A program made the position numbers and the translations under genes. This document shows, in pieces, positions 34,458 through 45,227 of a stretch of 64,000 nucleotides of DNA. The stretch's first letter is position 1, and the number at the start of each line of letters is the position of its first letter. The notes below the pieces were generated by a model. That model saw only the letters and a program-made list of their open reading frames with translations, was not told where the DNA came from and did not search any database. This DNA comes from Kitasatospora cheerisanensis KCTC 2395. GTDB taxonomy: Bacteria; Actinomycetota; Actinomycetes; Streptomycetales; Streptomycetaceae. The stretch lies in the NCBI RefSeq assembly GCF_000696185.1, contig NZ_KK853997.1:4134410-4198409 (forward strand), read 5' to 3'.

Positions 34458-35359
34458 GCCCCGCCGGGCAGTTGCCCGGCCAGGTGGGCGAGGTGCTGAC
34501 CGAGGTCCCGGTCCGGGGTGAACCCCTGGAGCCGGGACTTCGTGGTGTCCAGTACCACCGGCCGGGCCAGCTGGTCCAGCGCGTACCGGGTCACGCCCTC
34601 GCGCCGCCCCACCGCCAACCCGGCCAGCCGGTACGGCACATGGAGCAGCCGGGCGCGGACGCCGTGCGCCGCCAGCACCGCGCGCAGCGCCGCGTCCCGC
34701 CGGTACGGGGCCCGGTCGGCGAGGTTGTACGCGCCCGGCTCCCAGTCGAGCGCCGCCAGGCAGGCCGCGGCCAGGTTCTCCACCGCCGTCAGGCTCAGCG
34801 GCACGTCGCCGCCCGGCAGGGCGAGCACCCCGCGGCGGACCGACGCCAGCAGGCGGGGCACCAGGTGCGGATCGCCCGGACCGTAGACCGCGCGCGGGCG
34901 CAGCACGACGGCGCCGGCGGCCACGGCGAGCCGGTCCGCCTCCGCCTTCGTCCGCCCGTACGCGTTCAGGTGGCCGCCGGCCGTCGGGTGCTGCTCGGTC
35001 ACCGACGAGCGGTCGGGGCGCGGGTCGTAGACGCTGGCGCTGCTCACGAAGACGAACGGGCGGTCGCCGGCCGCGGCCAGCAGGTGCCGGGTCGCCTCGA
35101 CGTTGACGGCGCGTTGGATCCGCTCCTGCGGGGAGCCCGGCGGGTGGTCGCCGACGGCCGCCGCGCAGTGGATCACCGCGTCGGCCCCGGACAGGTCGGG
35201 GACGTCCGGGGCGGTGGCGTCCCAGGGCAGGTGGGTGCCGTGCCGGGACGGGCGGCGGCCGAGGGCGAGCACGCGATGGCCGCGGGCGGTGGCGAGGGCG
35301 GCCAGGTGGCTGCCGCAGAAGCCGGTGGCACCGGTCAGGGCGAGAGTCGGCAGGGGCAC
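34454..35359 (-). CDS. NAD(P)-dependent epimerase/reductase (extended SDR, OleD-like candidate)
   Basis: 301 residues from GTG 35359. The Rossmann start is LALTGATGFCGSHLAAL, and the catalytic pair is in NAYGRTKAEAD (YxxxK) with Ser in VSSASVYDP. PRAVYGPGD is the usual substrate-site segment. Extended SDRs reduce or epimerise sugars, steroids or 2-alkyl-3-keto acids. As last gene of the minus-strand run after ketosynthase, ligase and P450, a beta-keto-acid reductase role like OleD is attractive but inferred. Confidence 0.82.
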   Translation of the reverse strand: MPLPTLALTGATGFCGSHLAALATARGHRVLALGRRPSRHGTHLPWDATAPDVPDLSGADAVIHCAAAVGDHPPGSPQERIQRAVNVEATRHLLAAAGDRPFVFVSSASVYDPRPDRSSVTEQHPTAGGHLNAYGRTKAEADRLAVAAGAVVLRPRAVYGPGDPHLVPRLLASVRRGVLALPGGDVPLSLTAVENLAAACLAALDWEPGAYNLADRAPYRRDAALRAVLAAHGVRARLLHVPYRLAGLAVGRREGVTRYALDQLARPVVLDTTKSRLQGFTPDRDLGQHLAHLAGQLPGGA

Positions 35360-35382
35360 GGGGCGGCTCCGATGGTGCGGGG

Positions 35383-36425
35383 TCAGGGCGTGAGGAGGCA
35401 GTGGCGGTAGGAGGGGAGGGCGCTGCGGGGGTCGGGCACGGTGCGCAGGACGCGGGGGCGGAGCGGGGCCAAGGCCCGCAGCAGCTCGGCGAGTTGGGCG
35501 CGGGCGAGGGAGGCGCCCGGGCAGGCGTGCCGGCCCAGGCCGAAGGGCGCCTGGGTGGCGAGGCCCGGGTCGCCGGACGGGGTGTCGCGGTGGGCCTCGG
35601 CTGCGTGCCGGGCCACCAGCAGCAGGCGGTCGCCGCGGCGGATCCGGTGGCCGAGGACGGTGGCGTCGGCGGCGGCCACGCGGGGCAGCACCGGGGAGGC
35701 GGCCGTCAGCCGGAGCAGCTCGGCGGCCAGCGCCTCGGGGTCCGTGCGGGCCTGCTCCCACCGCCCGGCGCGGGCGCACCAGGCGACGGCGCGGGGCAGC
35801 GCGGCCAGCGTGGTGTTGACGGCGGCGACCGCGAGCATCGCGTCCCGGGGGTCGGGCAGCAGCGCCGTCAGGCGGTCGGCGGCCCGGCGGGCCGGCGGTC
35901 GGCGCCCGGGCGGGGCAGCAGGGACGGCAGGTGGGTGCGGGCGGTGGTGGCGGCGGCGTGTTCGGCGGCACGGGCGAGAGCGACCGGGTCGGCGGTGCTG
36001 GCGGTGAGGGCGGCGGCGGTGGCGCCGGCCAGCCGGCGGACCACGGGGACCAGGTCGACGGGGCCGGAGCCGAGCGGGACGGAGAGGCCGTCAGAGAGGA
36101 TCCGGTGCCAGTGCGGGCGCAGCTCGGCGATTCCTGCGGAGCCCAGGAGGGACGTCAACTCGCGGCGCGCACCCCGGTGTTCGGGGCCGGACTGGTCGAA
36201 GAGCAGGCCGCCGCCGGTGAGCCGGGCGGCGGTGCCGCCGGTGGTGTGCTCGGCGGTCCGGTCGAGGGGGAGGCGGGTGAGGATCTCGCGGTACGCGTCG
36301 GGGTGGTGGACGAGGACGGTCCGGCCGAGACGGAGGAGCGGGCGGTGGCGGGTGGCCGCGAGCAGGGCGAACAGCACGGGGTGGCTGCGGAGGTAGACCG
36401 TGCGGTCGGCGGTGCGGGCGGTCAC
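35383..36425 (-). CDS. Compact cytochrome P450 (apparent frameshift near 35885)
   Basis: About 347 residues once the frames are joined, short for a bacterial P450 (about 400). It starts at GTG 36425 with GGAG upstream. The N-terminal part has the C-helix EHRGARRELTSLL. A second frame holds the I-helix Thr (AAVNTTLAAL), the ExxR (AAELLRLT) and the heme loop FGLGRHACPGASLARAQ with the Cys ligand. One missing base at GCCGGGCC (about 35884-35892) breaks it; adding C gives RRPARRAADRLTALLPDPRDAM. Predicted to oxidise the lipid-like product of the neighbouring enzymes; redox partners are not encoded here. Confidence 0.8.
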
Positions 36426-36585
36426 TTCGGGCTCCGGGGGTGGGGGACGGGATCGGAGTGGTGGGGGCGGGGTCAGGGCGGGGACCGGAAACGTCGTGGC
36501 CGCATCGCGCCCCGCTGGTCGCCAGCGGCCCGGCGCCGCCGTTCCCCGGGCCCTGGGGGCTTCGCCTCCGCCGGGGCCGGGGGCG

Positions 36586-38044
36586 TCAGCGGGACTTGGC
36601 GAGTTGTCGGGCGCAGTAGTGGGCGGCGGCCGGGCGGTCGGGTTTGTGGGAACGGCCGGTGAGGGGACGGGGCCGAGGAGGAGCGCGTCGGGGCGGGCGG
36701 AGCCCATCCGGGCGAGGGGGGTGCGGAGGGCAGCGCGGAGGCGGTGGGGGTCGGCGCCGGGGCGGGGCTGGACGAGGGCGACGAGCTGTTCGTCGCCGTC
36801 GGGGGCGGGGACGCCGACCAGGACGGCGAGTTCGACGTCCGGCAGGTGCAGGGAGGGCTCGTACAGGCCGGGGTAGATGTTCTCGGCGCGGCGCAGCACC
36901 ATGTCCTTGAGGCGGCCGGCCAGCACGATCCGGCCGTCGGGGTCGAGGCGGGCGCGGTCGCCGGTGCGGACCCACGGGTCGGGGGATTCGCCGAGGTAGC
37001 GGTCGCGGGCGGCGGGTGCGGCGAGCAGGAGTTCGCCGTCGGCGGTGAGCCGGGTGCGCACGCCCGGCAGGGGGTGGCCGAGGAGGTCGCCGGGGCCCTG
37101 GTGGGCGCTCTTGTCGGCCTCTTCGACGGCGGCGGCGGGAAAGAGCTCGGTGAGCGCGTACACGCCCCAGGCCTCCGTCGCGCCGGCGGCCTTCGCCCGG
37201 CGGAGCAGGGTGGCGTCTGCGGGGGCGGAGCCGGTCCAGACCCGGCCGGTCAGGCGGGTCAGGGGGCGGAGTTGAGGGGGCGTCAGGTAGGTCTCGTCCG
37301 GGGTGAGGCGGTCGATCTGGCGTTGCAGGGTGCGGCTGCGGCGGGCCGGCAGGGCGACGGTGGCGCCGGCGGCGAGGGCCGGGACGAGGACGAAGGTGGT
37401 GCCGCCGAGCACGGTGCGGCCGGGGCGGGGCCGGACCAGGGCGTCCACGGCGCGCATGCCGGCGGCGAGCGAGGCCCGGGTGTGGACGACGGCGCGCGGG
37501 GCGGAGGTGGTGCCGGAGGTGAAGACGATCACCGCGTCGCCGTCGCCGTCGTACGGGGCGGGCGGCGCGGCCGGGTGGTCGCCGAGGGCGCGGGCGCAGC
37601 CGGGGTGGCGCGGGCCGACGGTGGCGACGGGGCGAGGGTGTGCAGCGGCGGCAGTTCGAGGTGGGCGCGGCGGGTCAGTGGGCGGGCCCAGCCGGCGACG
37701 GCCTGGGCGGCGGCGTCGGCGAGGATCAGGGCGGGCGGGGCGAGGGCGAGCCGGGCGCGCAGCACGTCCGGTCCGGCGGCCGGGTCGAGGACGGCGGTGC
37801 GCAGTCCGAGGCGGTGCGCGGCGAGCAGGACGGCGAGTGCCCGGGGGCCGGGCCGGACGGCGATGCCGAGGGTGTCGCCCGGTCGCAGGCCGTGCCGGTG
37901 GTGCAGGGCGGCGGCGAACCGGTCGGCCCGGTCGGTGAGTTCGGCGCAGCGGGCGAGGACGCGCGGGGTGCCGGAGCGGGTGCTGCCGAGCAGGGCCGGG
38001 CGCGAGCCGCCTTCGCGCAGGGTGCGGTCGAGCTGGTCGAGCAC
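36586..38044 (-). CDS. Adenylate-forming acyl ligase (two apparent frameshifts)
   Basis: About 485 residues in three frames. The N-terminal part (MLDQLDRTLREGGSRPALLG, DTLGIAVRPGPRALAVLLAA) shifts at CGCCCCGTC (about 37632) into IVFTSGTTSAPRAVVHT (ATP loop), WGVYALTE, RTGDRARLDPDGRIVLAGRLKDM and RAENIYPGLYEPSL. It shifts again at GTCCCCTCA (about 36663) to end LTGRSHKPDRPAAAHYC, which supplies the C-terminal Lys. One extra C at each site restores a full ANL enzyme. Such enzymes make acyl-adenylates, acyl-CoA or, in OleC, beta-lactones. Between ketosynthase III and reductase genes, the OleC-like option is worth testing. Confidence 0.8.
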
Positions 38045-38072
38045 GGTCGGGACTCCTTGGGAGGGGGCGGGT

Positions 38073-38813
38073 TCAGCGGACGTCGACGGAGCGGTGGCCG
38101 GCGCCGCGTTCCAGGTACCAGCGGGCGGTGCCGCGCAGGCCGTAGGCGCGGATGCGGCGGGTGGAGTTCTGGACCACCATGTCGCGGCGGTGCACGATCG
38201 CGGTGCTGATCAGGCGGATCTGGTTGATGAAGGCGCGGTCGGTGGGGGAGGGCCGGCGCGGCATGCCGCCGGAGTCGAGGTACAGGTCGGCGGTGATGGC
38301 CATGTTGTTGCCGGCGTGCATCCGGTAGGGCGTCAGGTAGCCGTGCCGGCGGCGGTGCGCGGGGCGGATCCGGCCGAAGAACGCGCCGAGGGCGACCAAG
38401 ACGCGGAACACGGTGCGTCCGATCGGGCCGTGCTCGTCGCGCCGGGCGGTGACCCGGCCGCAGACCAGCCCGCCGCAGGCGAGCATCCCGGCCCGGGCGG
38501 CGGCGGTCCAGCCGGGTTCGGGCAGGCAGTCGGCGTCGGTGCGGGCCAGCAGGGTGGCGCCGTGGTCGATGGCGTGCCGGAAGCCGGTGTCGACGGCGCA
38601 GCCGACGCCCTTCTGCGGTTCGACCAGCAGCTCCACCGGGAACGGGGCCCGGTCGGCGAAGGCGAGGACCTGCTCGCGGGTGGTGTCGGTGGAGCCGTTG
38701 TCGATCACCAGCAGGGTGAAGTCGCGGTCGTGCTGCCCGGCCAGGGCACGCAGCGTGGCACCGATCCGGGCCTCCTCCTGGTAGGCGGGGACGATCACCC
38801 ACAGCGCGGTCAC
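38073..38813 (-). CDS. Family 2 glycosyltransferase
   Basis: 246 residues from GTG 38813, which overlaps the ketosynthase stop (GTGA). GT-A features: LWVIVPAYQEEARIGATLRAL, LLVIDNGSTDTTREQVLAF and the metal-binding LLARTDADCLPEPGW. Unlike the GT2-GtrA protein it has no obvious membrane domain, though a hydrophobic stretch (TVFRVLVALGAFFG) occurs mid-protein. It may glycosylate the product of the surrounding lipid-type genes. Confidence 0.85.
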   Translation of the reverse strand: MTALWVIVPAYQEEARIGATLRALAGQHDRDFTLLVIDNGSTDTTREQVLAFADRAPFPVELLVEPQKGVGCAVDTGFRHAIDHGATLLARTDADCLPEPGWTAAARAGMLACGGLVCGRVTARRDEHGPIGRTVFRVLVALGAFFGRIRPAHRRRHGYLTPYRMHAGNNMAITADLYLDSGGMPRRPSPTDRAFINQIRLISTAIVHRRDMVVQNSTRRIRAYGLRGTARWYLERGAGHRSVDVR

Positions 38814-39817
38814 GACTTCTCCCAGACCATCGTCATCAGGCTCACCCCGCCGCCGAGGCCGACCATCAGCACCCGCTCGCCCGGCTCCAAGTCGCCGCAT
38901 ATTCGGTCGAGTTGGATGCCGATGGTGGCGGAGGCCAGGTTGCCGAGCTCGGGCACGGTGACCACCAGCTTGTCGTCGGGCACCCCGGTCAGCTCCACGA
39001 ACCGCTCCAGGTACGGCAGCGTGACCTGGTGCACCAGCACCCGGGCGTAGGCGTCCCAGCCGAGGCCGGTGCGGCGGGCGACCCGGGTCAGGATGTCCGC
39101 GCCGATCTGTTCGAACACCCCGCGCAACTCCTTGCCGCCGCCGCGGAAGTAGCTCCACTCGTCGCCGCGCGGATGCCGGGAACCGCCGCCCGGGATGCCG
39201 CCGACCTCCCAGTGCTCGGACGCCGTCTCGGTCTCGACGTCGAGGATGCCGCCGCGCTCCACCCGCTCCACGACCACCGCCGCGCCGCCGTCGCCGAAGG
39301 TGTAGCCGGCGAAGCCGTCGCGGAACTCGGCGAGCCCGGACGGGTCGCGGCGCATCGCCCGGCTCGGCGTCTCGCCCGTCACCACCAGCGCCCGGCGGGC
39401 CCGCCCGGCCAGGATCATCGCGCGGGCGGTGTCGATGCCGTTCAGGAAGCTGTTGCAGGCGTTGGACAGGTCGAACGCGTGGGCGCGCGACCCGAGTTCG
39501 GCCTGCACCAGGTGCGCGGTGGCGGGCTCGCAGACGTCCCGCGAGGCGGACGCGAACAGCAGCAGGTCGATCTCGTCCGGCCCGATCCCGCGCGCCGCGA
39601 GCGCCCGGCGGGCCGCGCCCAGGCCGAGCGTGGAGGCGTACTCGTCGGGCCGGGCGAAGCGCCGGGTGCGGATGCCGGTCGCCTTCTCGAACATGCCGTC
39701 GGGCAGCGGCAACCGGGCGCCGGCCGCCACCTCGTCCTGCAACTGGCGGGAGGTGACGGTCTGTTCGGGCAGGTGCGAGCCGGTCGCGGTGATCCCGACG
39801 CGAGGCAGGAGGTCCAT
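38810..39817 (-). CDS. Ketosynthase III-family enzyme (OleA/FabH-like)
   Basis: 335 residues from ATG 39817; a GTG at 39868 inside the upstream palindrome would add 17 residues. Thiolase-fold catalytic residues are Cys121 (DLSNACNSFLNG), His263 (VLVHQVTLPYL) and Asn293 (LGNLASATIG), all present. The NACxxFLNG context resembles OleA-type enzymes that condense two acyl-CoAs head to head more than housekeeping FabH, but this is by eye. It is the first gene of a five-gene minus-strand run and is translationally coupled to the glycosyltransferase. Confidence 0.85.
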   Translation of the reverse strand: MDLLPRVGITATGSHLPEQTVTSRQLQDEVAAGARLPLPDGMFEKATGIRTRRFARPDEYASTLGLGAARRALAARGIGPDEIDLLLFASASRDVCEPATAHLVQAELGSRAHAFDLSNACNSFLNGIDTARAMILAGRARRALVVTGETPSRAMRRDPSGLAEFRDGFAGYTFGDGGAAVVVERVERGGILDVETETASEHWEVGGIPGGGSRHPRGDEWSYFRGGGKELRGVFEQIGADILTRVARRTGLGWDAYARVLVHQVTLPYLERFVELTGVPDDKLVVTVPELGNLASATIGIQLDRICGDLEPGERVLMVGLGGGVSLMTMVWEKS

Positions 39818-39847
39818 GGCTCGATGCTGGCGCGGGCCCGCCGCGGG

Positions 39848-39871
39848 GGCGTGAGTACGGGTACTCACGCC
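39848..39871. promoter_or_regulatory. Perfect operator-like palindrome ahead of the ketosynthase cluster
   Basis: GGCGTGAGTAC and GTACTCACGCC flank a 2-bp spacer: 11-bp perfect arms, 24 bp in all, ending 31 bp upstream of the ketosynthase ATG. It is within the expected promoter and looks like a dimeric activator or repressor site of the NarL/LuxR or TetR kind. No other perfect copy was noticed. Confidence 0.7.
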
Positions 39872-39900
39872 GGGCCGGGGAGTACGGAGGCCGGACCTGG

Positions 39901-39937
39901 GTCCGCCCGGGGAGGGAAGCCCCTCGCCCGGGCGGAC
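39901..39937 (-). terminator. Terminator of the flotillin gene
   Basis: GTCCGCCCGGG and CCCGGGCGGAC form a perfect 11-bp stem with GAGGG/CCCTC pairing inside. It lies 32 bp past the flotillin stop, insulating it from the ketosynthase cluster. Confidence 0.85.
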
Positions 39938-39968
39938 ACTGACAGGACGTGCCGGAGCCGTACCGGAG

Positions 39969-41462
39969 TTACTCGGCGTCGGCCTGGATCGGGATGACCT
40001 GCGCCGGGGCGGCGGCGGCCTTGCCGGCCGCGGCGTTCTCGGCGTCCCCGGCGACCGGGGACATCGCGGTCAGCAGCTGCCGGGCCAGCCCGAGGCCGGT
40101 GCCGCCCATGGTGAGCGCCTTGGCGAACATCTCGGACATGCCCTCGGCGCCGTTCAGCAGCACCATGTGCTCGACGTTGCCGAACGCGTCCGCGCCGGCC
40201 CGGACGATCGCCGGCCAGTTCTCGGCCAACTGCTGGGCGACGACCGCCTCCTGGTTCTCGGCCAGCGCCGCGGCGCGGGCCTTGATGCCCTCGGCCTCGG
40301 CCAGGCCCTGCGCCCGGGTGGCCTCCGCCTCGGCGAGACCCTTCGCCCGGGCCGCCTCCGCCTCGGCCAGGCCCTTGGCGGCCTCGGCGGCGGCCTGCGC
40401 CTCACCGGTGGCCCGGGTGGCCTCGGCCGCGGCCAGACCGCGCGCCCTGGTGGCCTCGGCCTCCGCGGCGGCGGCGACCTTGACCCGGTTCGCCTCGGCG
40501 GCGGTCTTCAGCTCGGTCTCCCGGGCGAGCGCCTCGGCGGCGGAGATCCGGGCGTCACGGTCGGCCTCGGCCTTGGTGCGGGTCTCGTACGCGCGGGCGT
40601 CGGCGGGCTTGCGGACGTCCGCCTGGAGCTGCTGCTCCTTGCGGTGCGCCTCCAGCTCGGCGACCTTGGTCTCCTGGACCACGACCTCCTGCCGGGCGGC
40701 GGCCTGCGCGAGCGGGCCGGCCTGCAGTGCGCGGGCCGCGGCGGTGTCCATCTCGGCCTGGTAACCGGCCTGCTGGATACCGGAGTTGCGGGTCGCCTCG
40801 GCCTTGCGGGCGAAGGCCTCCTGCTCGGCCTCGGTGGCCCGGCGGTCGGCCTCGGCGGCGGCGATGCGGGCGTCGCGCTGGACCGCCGCGGCGTGCGGCG
40901 CGGCCAGGTTGGTGATGTAGCCGGTCGGGTCCAGGATCTCCTGGATCTGCAGCGAGTCGATGATCAGACCGAGCTTCTCCATCTCGATGCCCGAGGCGGA
41001 GCGGGTCTCACCGGTGAGCCGCTCGCGGTCCCGGATCATGTCCTCGACGGTCAGCCCGCCGACGATGGAGCGCAGGTGGCCGGCGAACACGTTGTGCACC
41101 CGCTGGCCCATCATCTTCTGCTGGTCCAGGAAACGCCGGGCGGCGTTGGCGATCGACGCCGGGTCGTCGCCCACCTTGAAGATCACAACCCCCTTGACGT
41201 GCACGGGAATTCCCTGCGACGTCACACACTCCACGTCCAGCGCGGCCTCGTTCAGGTCCAGCGACAGCCGGCGGACCGCCTGGACACCCGGCACCACGAA
41301 GGTCCCCCGACCGGTGACCACGCGGAAGCCGAGCCCCTCACCGTGCTTGGAACCCGAGATGACCAGGGCCTCGTTCGGCTCGGCGACCCGCCACATGAGC
41401 TTGAACAGGACGATCAGAAGAACGACGCCGCCGACGGCGGCTCCAACGATGCCGATCAGCAT
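39969..41462 (-). CDS. Flotillin-family (SPFH domain) membrane scaffold protein
   Basis: 497 residues from ATG 41462 with GGGGGAG eight bases upstream. One N-terminal membrane anchor (IGIVGAAVGGVVLLIVLFKL) precedes the SPFH/Band-7 domain (EALVISGSKHGEGLGFRVVTGRGTFVVPGVQ). A long coiled coil of AEA(E/T)RA repeats follows, with a hydrophobic C-terminal part (MFAKALTMGGTGLGLARQLL). Flotillins oligomerise into membrane microdomains that organise signalling and wall synthesis. Near-repeats in the DNA at about 40290-40460 encode the GLAEAEATRA heptads. An NfeD-like gene, the classical SPFH partner, lies upstream. Confidence 0.92.
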   Translation of the reverse strand: MLIGIVGAAVGGVVLLIVLFKLMWRVAEPNEALVISGSKHGEGLGFRVVTGRGTFVVPGVQAVRRLSLDLNEAALDVECVTSQGIPVHVKGVVIFKVGDDPASIANAARRFLDQQKMMGQRVHNVFAGHLRSIVGGLTVEDMIRDRERLTGETRSASGIEMEKLGLIIDSLQIQEILDPTGYITNLAAPHAAAVQRDARIAAAEADRRATEAEQEAFARKAEATRNSGIQQAGYQAEMDTAAARALQAGPLAQAAARQEVVVQETKVAELEAHRKEQQLQADVRKPADARAYETRTKAEADRDARISAAEALARETELKTAAEANRVKVAAAAEAEATRARGLAAAEATRATGEAQAAAEAAKGLAEAEAARAKGLAEAEATRAQGLAEAEGIKARAAALAENQEAVVAQQLAENWPAIVRAGADAFGNVEHMVLLNGAEGMSEMFAKALTMGGTGLGLARQLLTAMSPVAGDAENAAAGKAAAAPAQVIPIQADAE

Positions 41463-41647
41463 CGGCAATCTCCCCCTTCAGGGCACACCGGCTCCGTGCT
41501 GCGCTTGGGTTGTGCAGATCTGGCGCGGAACCCGGTGGCAGCCGCATTCTCCGCCGGAACCGATCACGGGGGAAGAGCCGGGACGGTGGGAACTCTCACT
41601 GTCCCGAAACTGTTGCGACAGGTTTGCGGAGCTGCCCTGACGTGCAA

Positions 41648-41848
41648 TCAGAAGGGCTCGACGTAGACGGTCCGCGGTGGCTGGTATTCGACCACGACCA
41701 CCATGGTGCCCGGCTGCAGGGGCTCGCCCGGGGTGGCCCGGTACGCCAGGAACGCCTCGCTGCCCAGCCGTTCGGGAACGTTCACCATCACCTCGCCGAC
41801 CAGCCCCGCGCCGATCCGCCCCGTCACCCGTCCCACCAGTCCGATCAC
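41648..41848 (-). CDS. Short NfeD-like OB-fold protein, flotillin partner
   Basis: 66 residues from GTG 41848, with GGGAG about ten bases upstream. The pattern VGRVTGRIGAGLVGEVMV...LQPGTMVVVVEYQPPRTVYVEPF, alternating strands with conserved Gly, fits a stand-alone NfeD C-terminal OB domain without its membrane part. It lies 185 bp upstream of flotillin on the same strand; SPFH and NfeD proteins commonly interact. Confidence 0.65.
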   Translation of the reverse strand: MIGLVGRVTGRIGAGLVGEVMVNVPERLGSEAFLAYRATPGEPLQPGTMVVVVEYQPPRTVYVEPF

Positions 41849-42005
41849 CCGGACAATTCTCCCACCCCGGACGGGGCGTGAACAGCTCCGCCCCGCGCGG
41901 GAGTTGCCCGCCGGGCGCGATCCGGCCCCGGTGACGCGCCCTGGACCGGGGCCGCCCGGTGCCCTACGGTGAGGAACCGAACGCAGGCGGACGACGCCCG
42001 CGCGG

Positions 42006-42118
42006 AACGGGAGCTCGGAGCACCGGGCTGAGAGGGCGCTGACGGTACGCGGACCCGCGGACCACCTGCTGCGCCGACCGCAGGAACCTGACCGGGTAAT
42101 GCCGGCGTAGGGAGTTGA
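42006..42118 (+). ncRNA. TPP riboswitch (THI element) upstream of thiC
   Basis: The two conserved halves are present: GGGCTGAGAGGGCG (42025 onward) and GGAACCTGACCGGGTAATGCC followed by GGCGTAGGGA (42083-42113). The variable P3 region lies between. It ends 8-12 bp before thiC and is expected to reduce thiC expression when thiamine pyrophosphate is bound, most likely by hiding the ribosome site. Confidence 0.95.
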
Positions 42119-42125
42119 AGGTCCG

Positions 42126-43910
<1,785 letters not shown>

Positions 43911-43923
43911 CGACCACCACACC

Positions 43924-43977
43924 GGCACCGCCGCCCCGGGAGGAAGAGGGGGCCTCCCGGAGCGGCGCCGTGGTGCC
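43924..43977 (+). terminator. Terminator after thiC
   Basis: A long hairpin: GGCACC/GGTGCC, GCCGC/GCGGC and CCGGGAGG/CCTCCCGG stacked around a 9-base loop. It begins 14 bp after the thiC stop. Confidence 0.88.
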
Positions 43978-44106
43978 CGTGATCAAGAGGTAGCCCCTGG
44001 AGACTGCGAGGGGGAAGCCGTCAGCAAGACCTGCCGAGCCCGTGCTGCCAAGCTCACTGCGACACGGGCAAGTCGGCGAGGCGGAGTGGTCGGCGCTGGC
44101 GGGCGC

Positions 44107-44607
44107 CTACTCTCGCCAGGAGTCGAGTGAGACGCTCGGCCCGTTCTGGAGGTAGCTGGCAAGGGCAGTGCCAGTCGTGGAGACGAACTCCGGCGGAATG
44201 GCGTCGGTGCTCACCCATGAGACTTCCGAGTGCTTCTCGGGCTCCCCATTGCTGAGGGTGCCCGACCACTCGTGCGCGGCGAACACTACGGTCAGGAAGC
44301 CGTTGGGCGCCTCGACGCCTCGGGCGCCGTGGATGACGTGCACCAACTGCAAGTCATCGGGGGCGACTACGAGTCCGGTTTCCTCGTTGAGCTCGCGCAC
44401 GGCAGTCTGGGTGATGGGCTCGCCTGGCTCGCTCTTGCCGACGGGCAGGTCCCACATGCCTCGGGCGAACTTGGCCTTGGGGCCGCGTCGCAGGAGAGCC
44501 ACCCGCTGCGTCGCGCGGTCATGGACGATCACGGCGGCGACCAGCAGTGTCATCGACTCCGTGGCGGGCTTGAGCGCGGTGGACTGGTCGGCGGTTGTCT
44601 GGGCCAC
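44107..44607 (-). CDS. Nudix hydrolase
   Basis: 166 residues from GTG 44607. Nudix box: GKSEPGEPITQTAVRELNEETGL, with RELNEETGL as metal-binding core. The surrounding fold is standard (LLVAAVIVHDRATQRVALLRRG). Its base composition is visibly lower in GC than the flanking core genes. Downstream of it on the other side lies the C-terminus of a decayed gene whose relatives I recall as neighbours of such Nudix genes. Substrate unknown. Confidence 0.88.
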   Translation of the reverse strand: MAQTTADQSTALKPATESMTLLVAAVIVHDRATQRVALLRRGPKAKFARGMWDLPVGKSEPGEPITQTAVRELNEETGLVVAPDDLQLVHVIHGARGVEAPNGFLTVVFAAHEWSGTLSNGEPEKHSEVSWVSTDAIPPEFVSTTGTALASYLQNGPSVSLDSWRE

Positions 44608-44637
44608 GTACTTCGGTCCCTTCCGGCGGTGCGGCTG

Positions 44638-44811
44638 TCAGGTCAGTGCCTCGCGTGCGCGGCGTTCCAGGTCAATGGCCCCTGGGACGCCGCGTCTACG
44701 GTAGATCGCCAACTGAGGGCGAATCGAACCAATCGCCTTTCTGGCGCGGTCCGAGGTCCTGCCCTCCATGAGGTCGAGAGCTTCCCCCGGTTCCGGCGTA
44801 ATTGCACCTGG
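44638..44811 (-). pseudogene. C-terminal remnant of a regulator-like gene
   Basis: The reverse strand reads ...DLMEGRTSDRARKAIG, QLAIYRRRGVPGAIDLE and RRAREALT before a TGA at 44638-44640. This is the tail of an HTH-regulator-like protein of a type I recall next to Nudix genes. An in-frame TGA at 44812-44814 cuts the reading frame off, and I could not find its N-terminal part. Confidence 0.5.
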
Positions 44812-45227
44812 TCAACCGCCACTCAACGGGCCTTTTGCCTCAGGGAAGACGCCGTGTGCGCTGGTACGGAGCCTGCGCGGGAGCTACGGGGGACCAGTCC
44901 GGACGTACGGCCCTCAGCCATCGGCCTTGAACCTGCGTCACGTGTGACCGTTGCTGCCTGGTCCCGCTTCGGTGCGGGTCCTGTTCTCCCGCCTCTCGTT
45001 GTCGCGCCGCCAGCGGAGCCGAGCTGTGCGCGCGCGGACTCCGGGAGGATGCCGTCGGCTGGTCGCGGGCGGCGGGGCAGATCAGCCGGGCGCGGGACGT
45101 GTTCTACGCCTGCGCGCGACCCGACCTCGGCATCGCGGGGCCGCCACCGCCCTCGGGCCGCCGGCCTCGGACGTGGCAGCAGCCCGGACCTCGGTTGTGT
45201 CGTGCCCACCGCCGTGCTGACGGGTGG
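44812..45227. other. Gene-poor, lower-GC region with decayed coding traces
   Basis: About 416 bp with no credible gene. A plus-strand trace reads LREDAVGWSRAAGQISRARDVFYACARPDL near 45040-45130 but has no start or stop of its own. The base composition and flanking remnant suggest leftovers of insertions and deletions. Confidence 0.4.
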
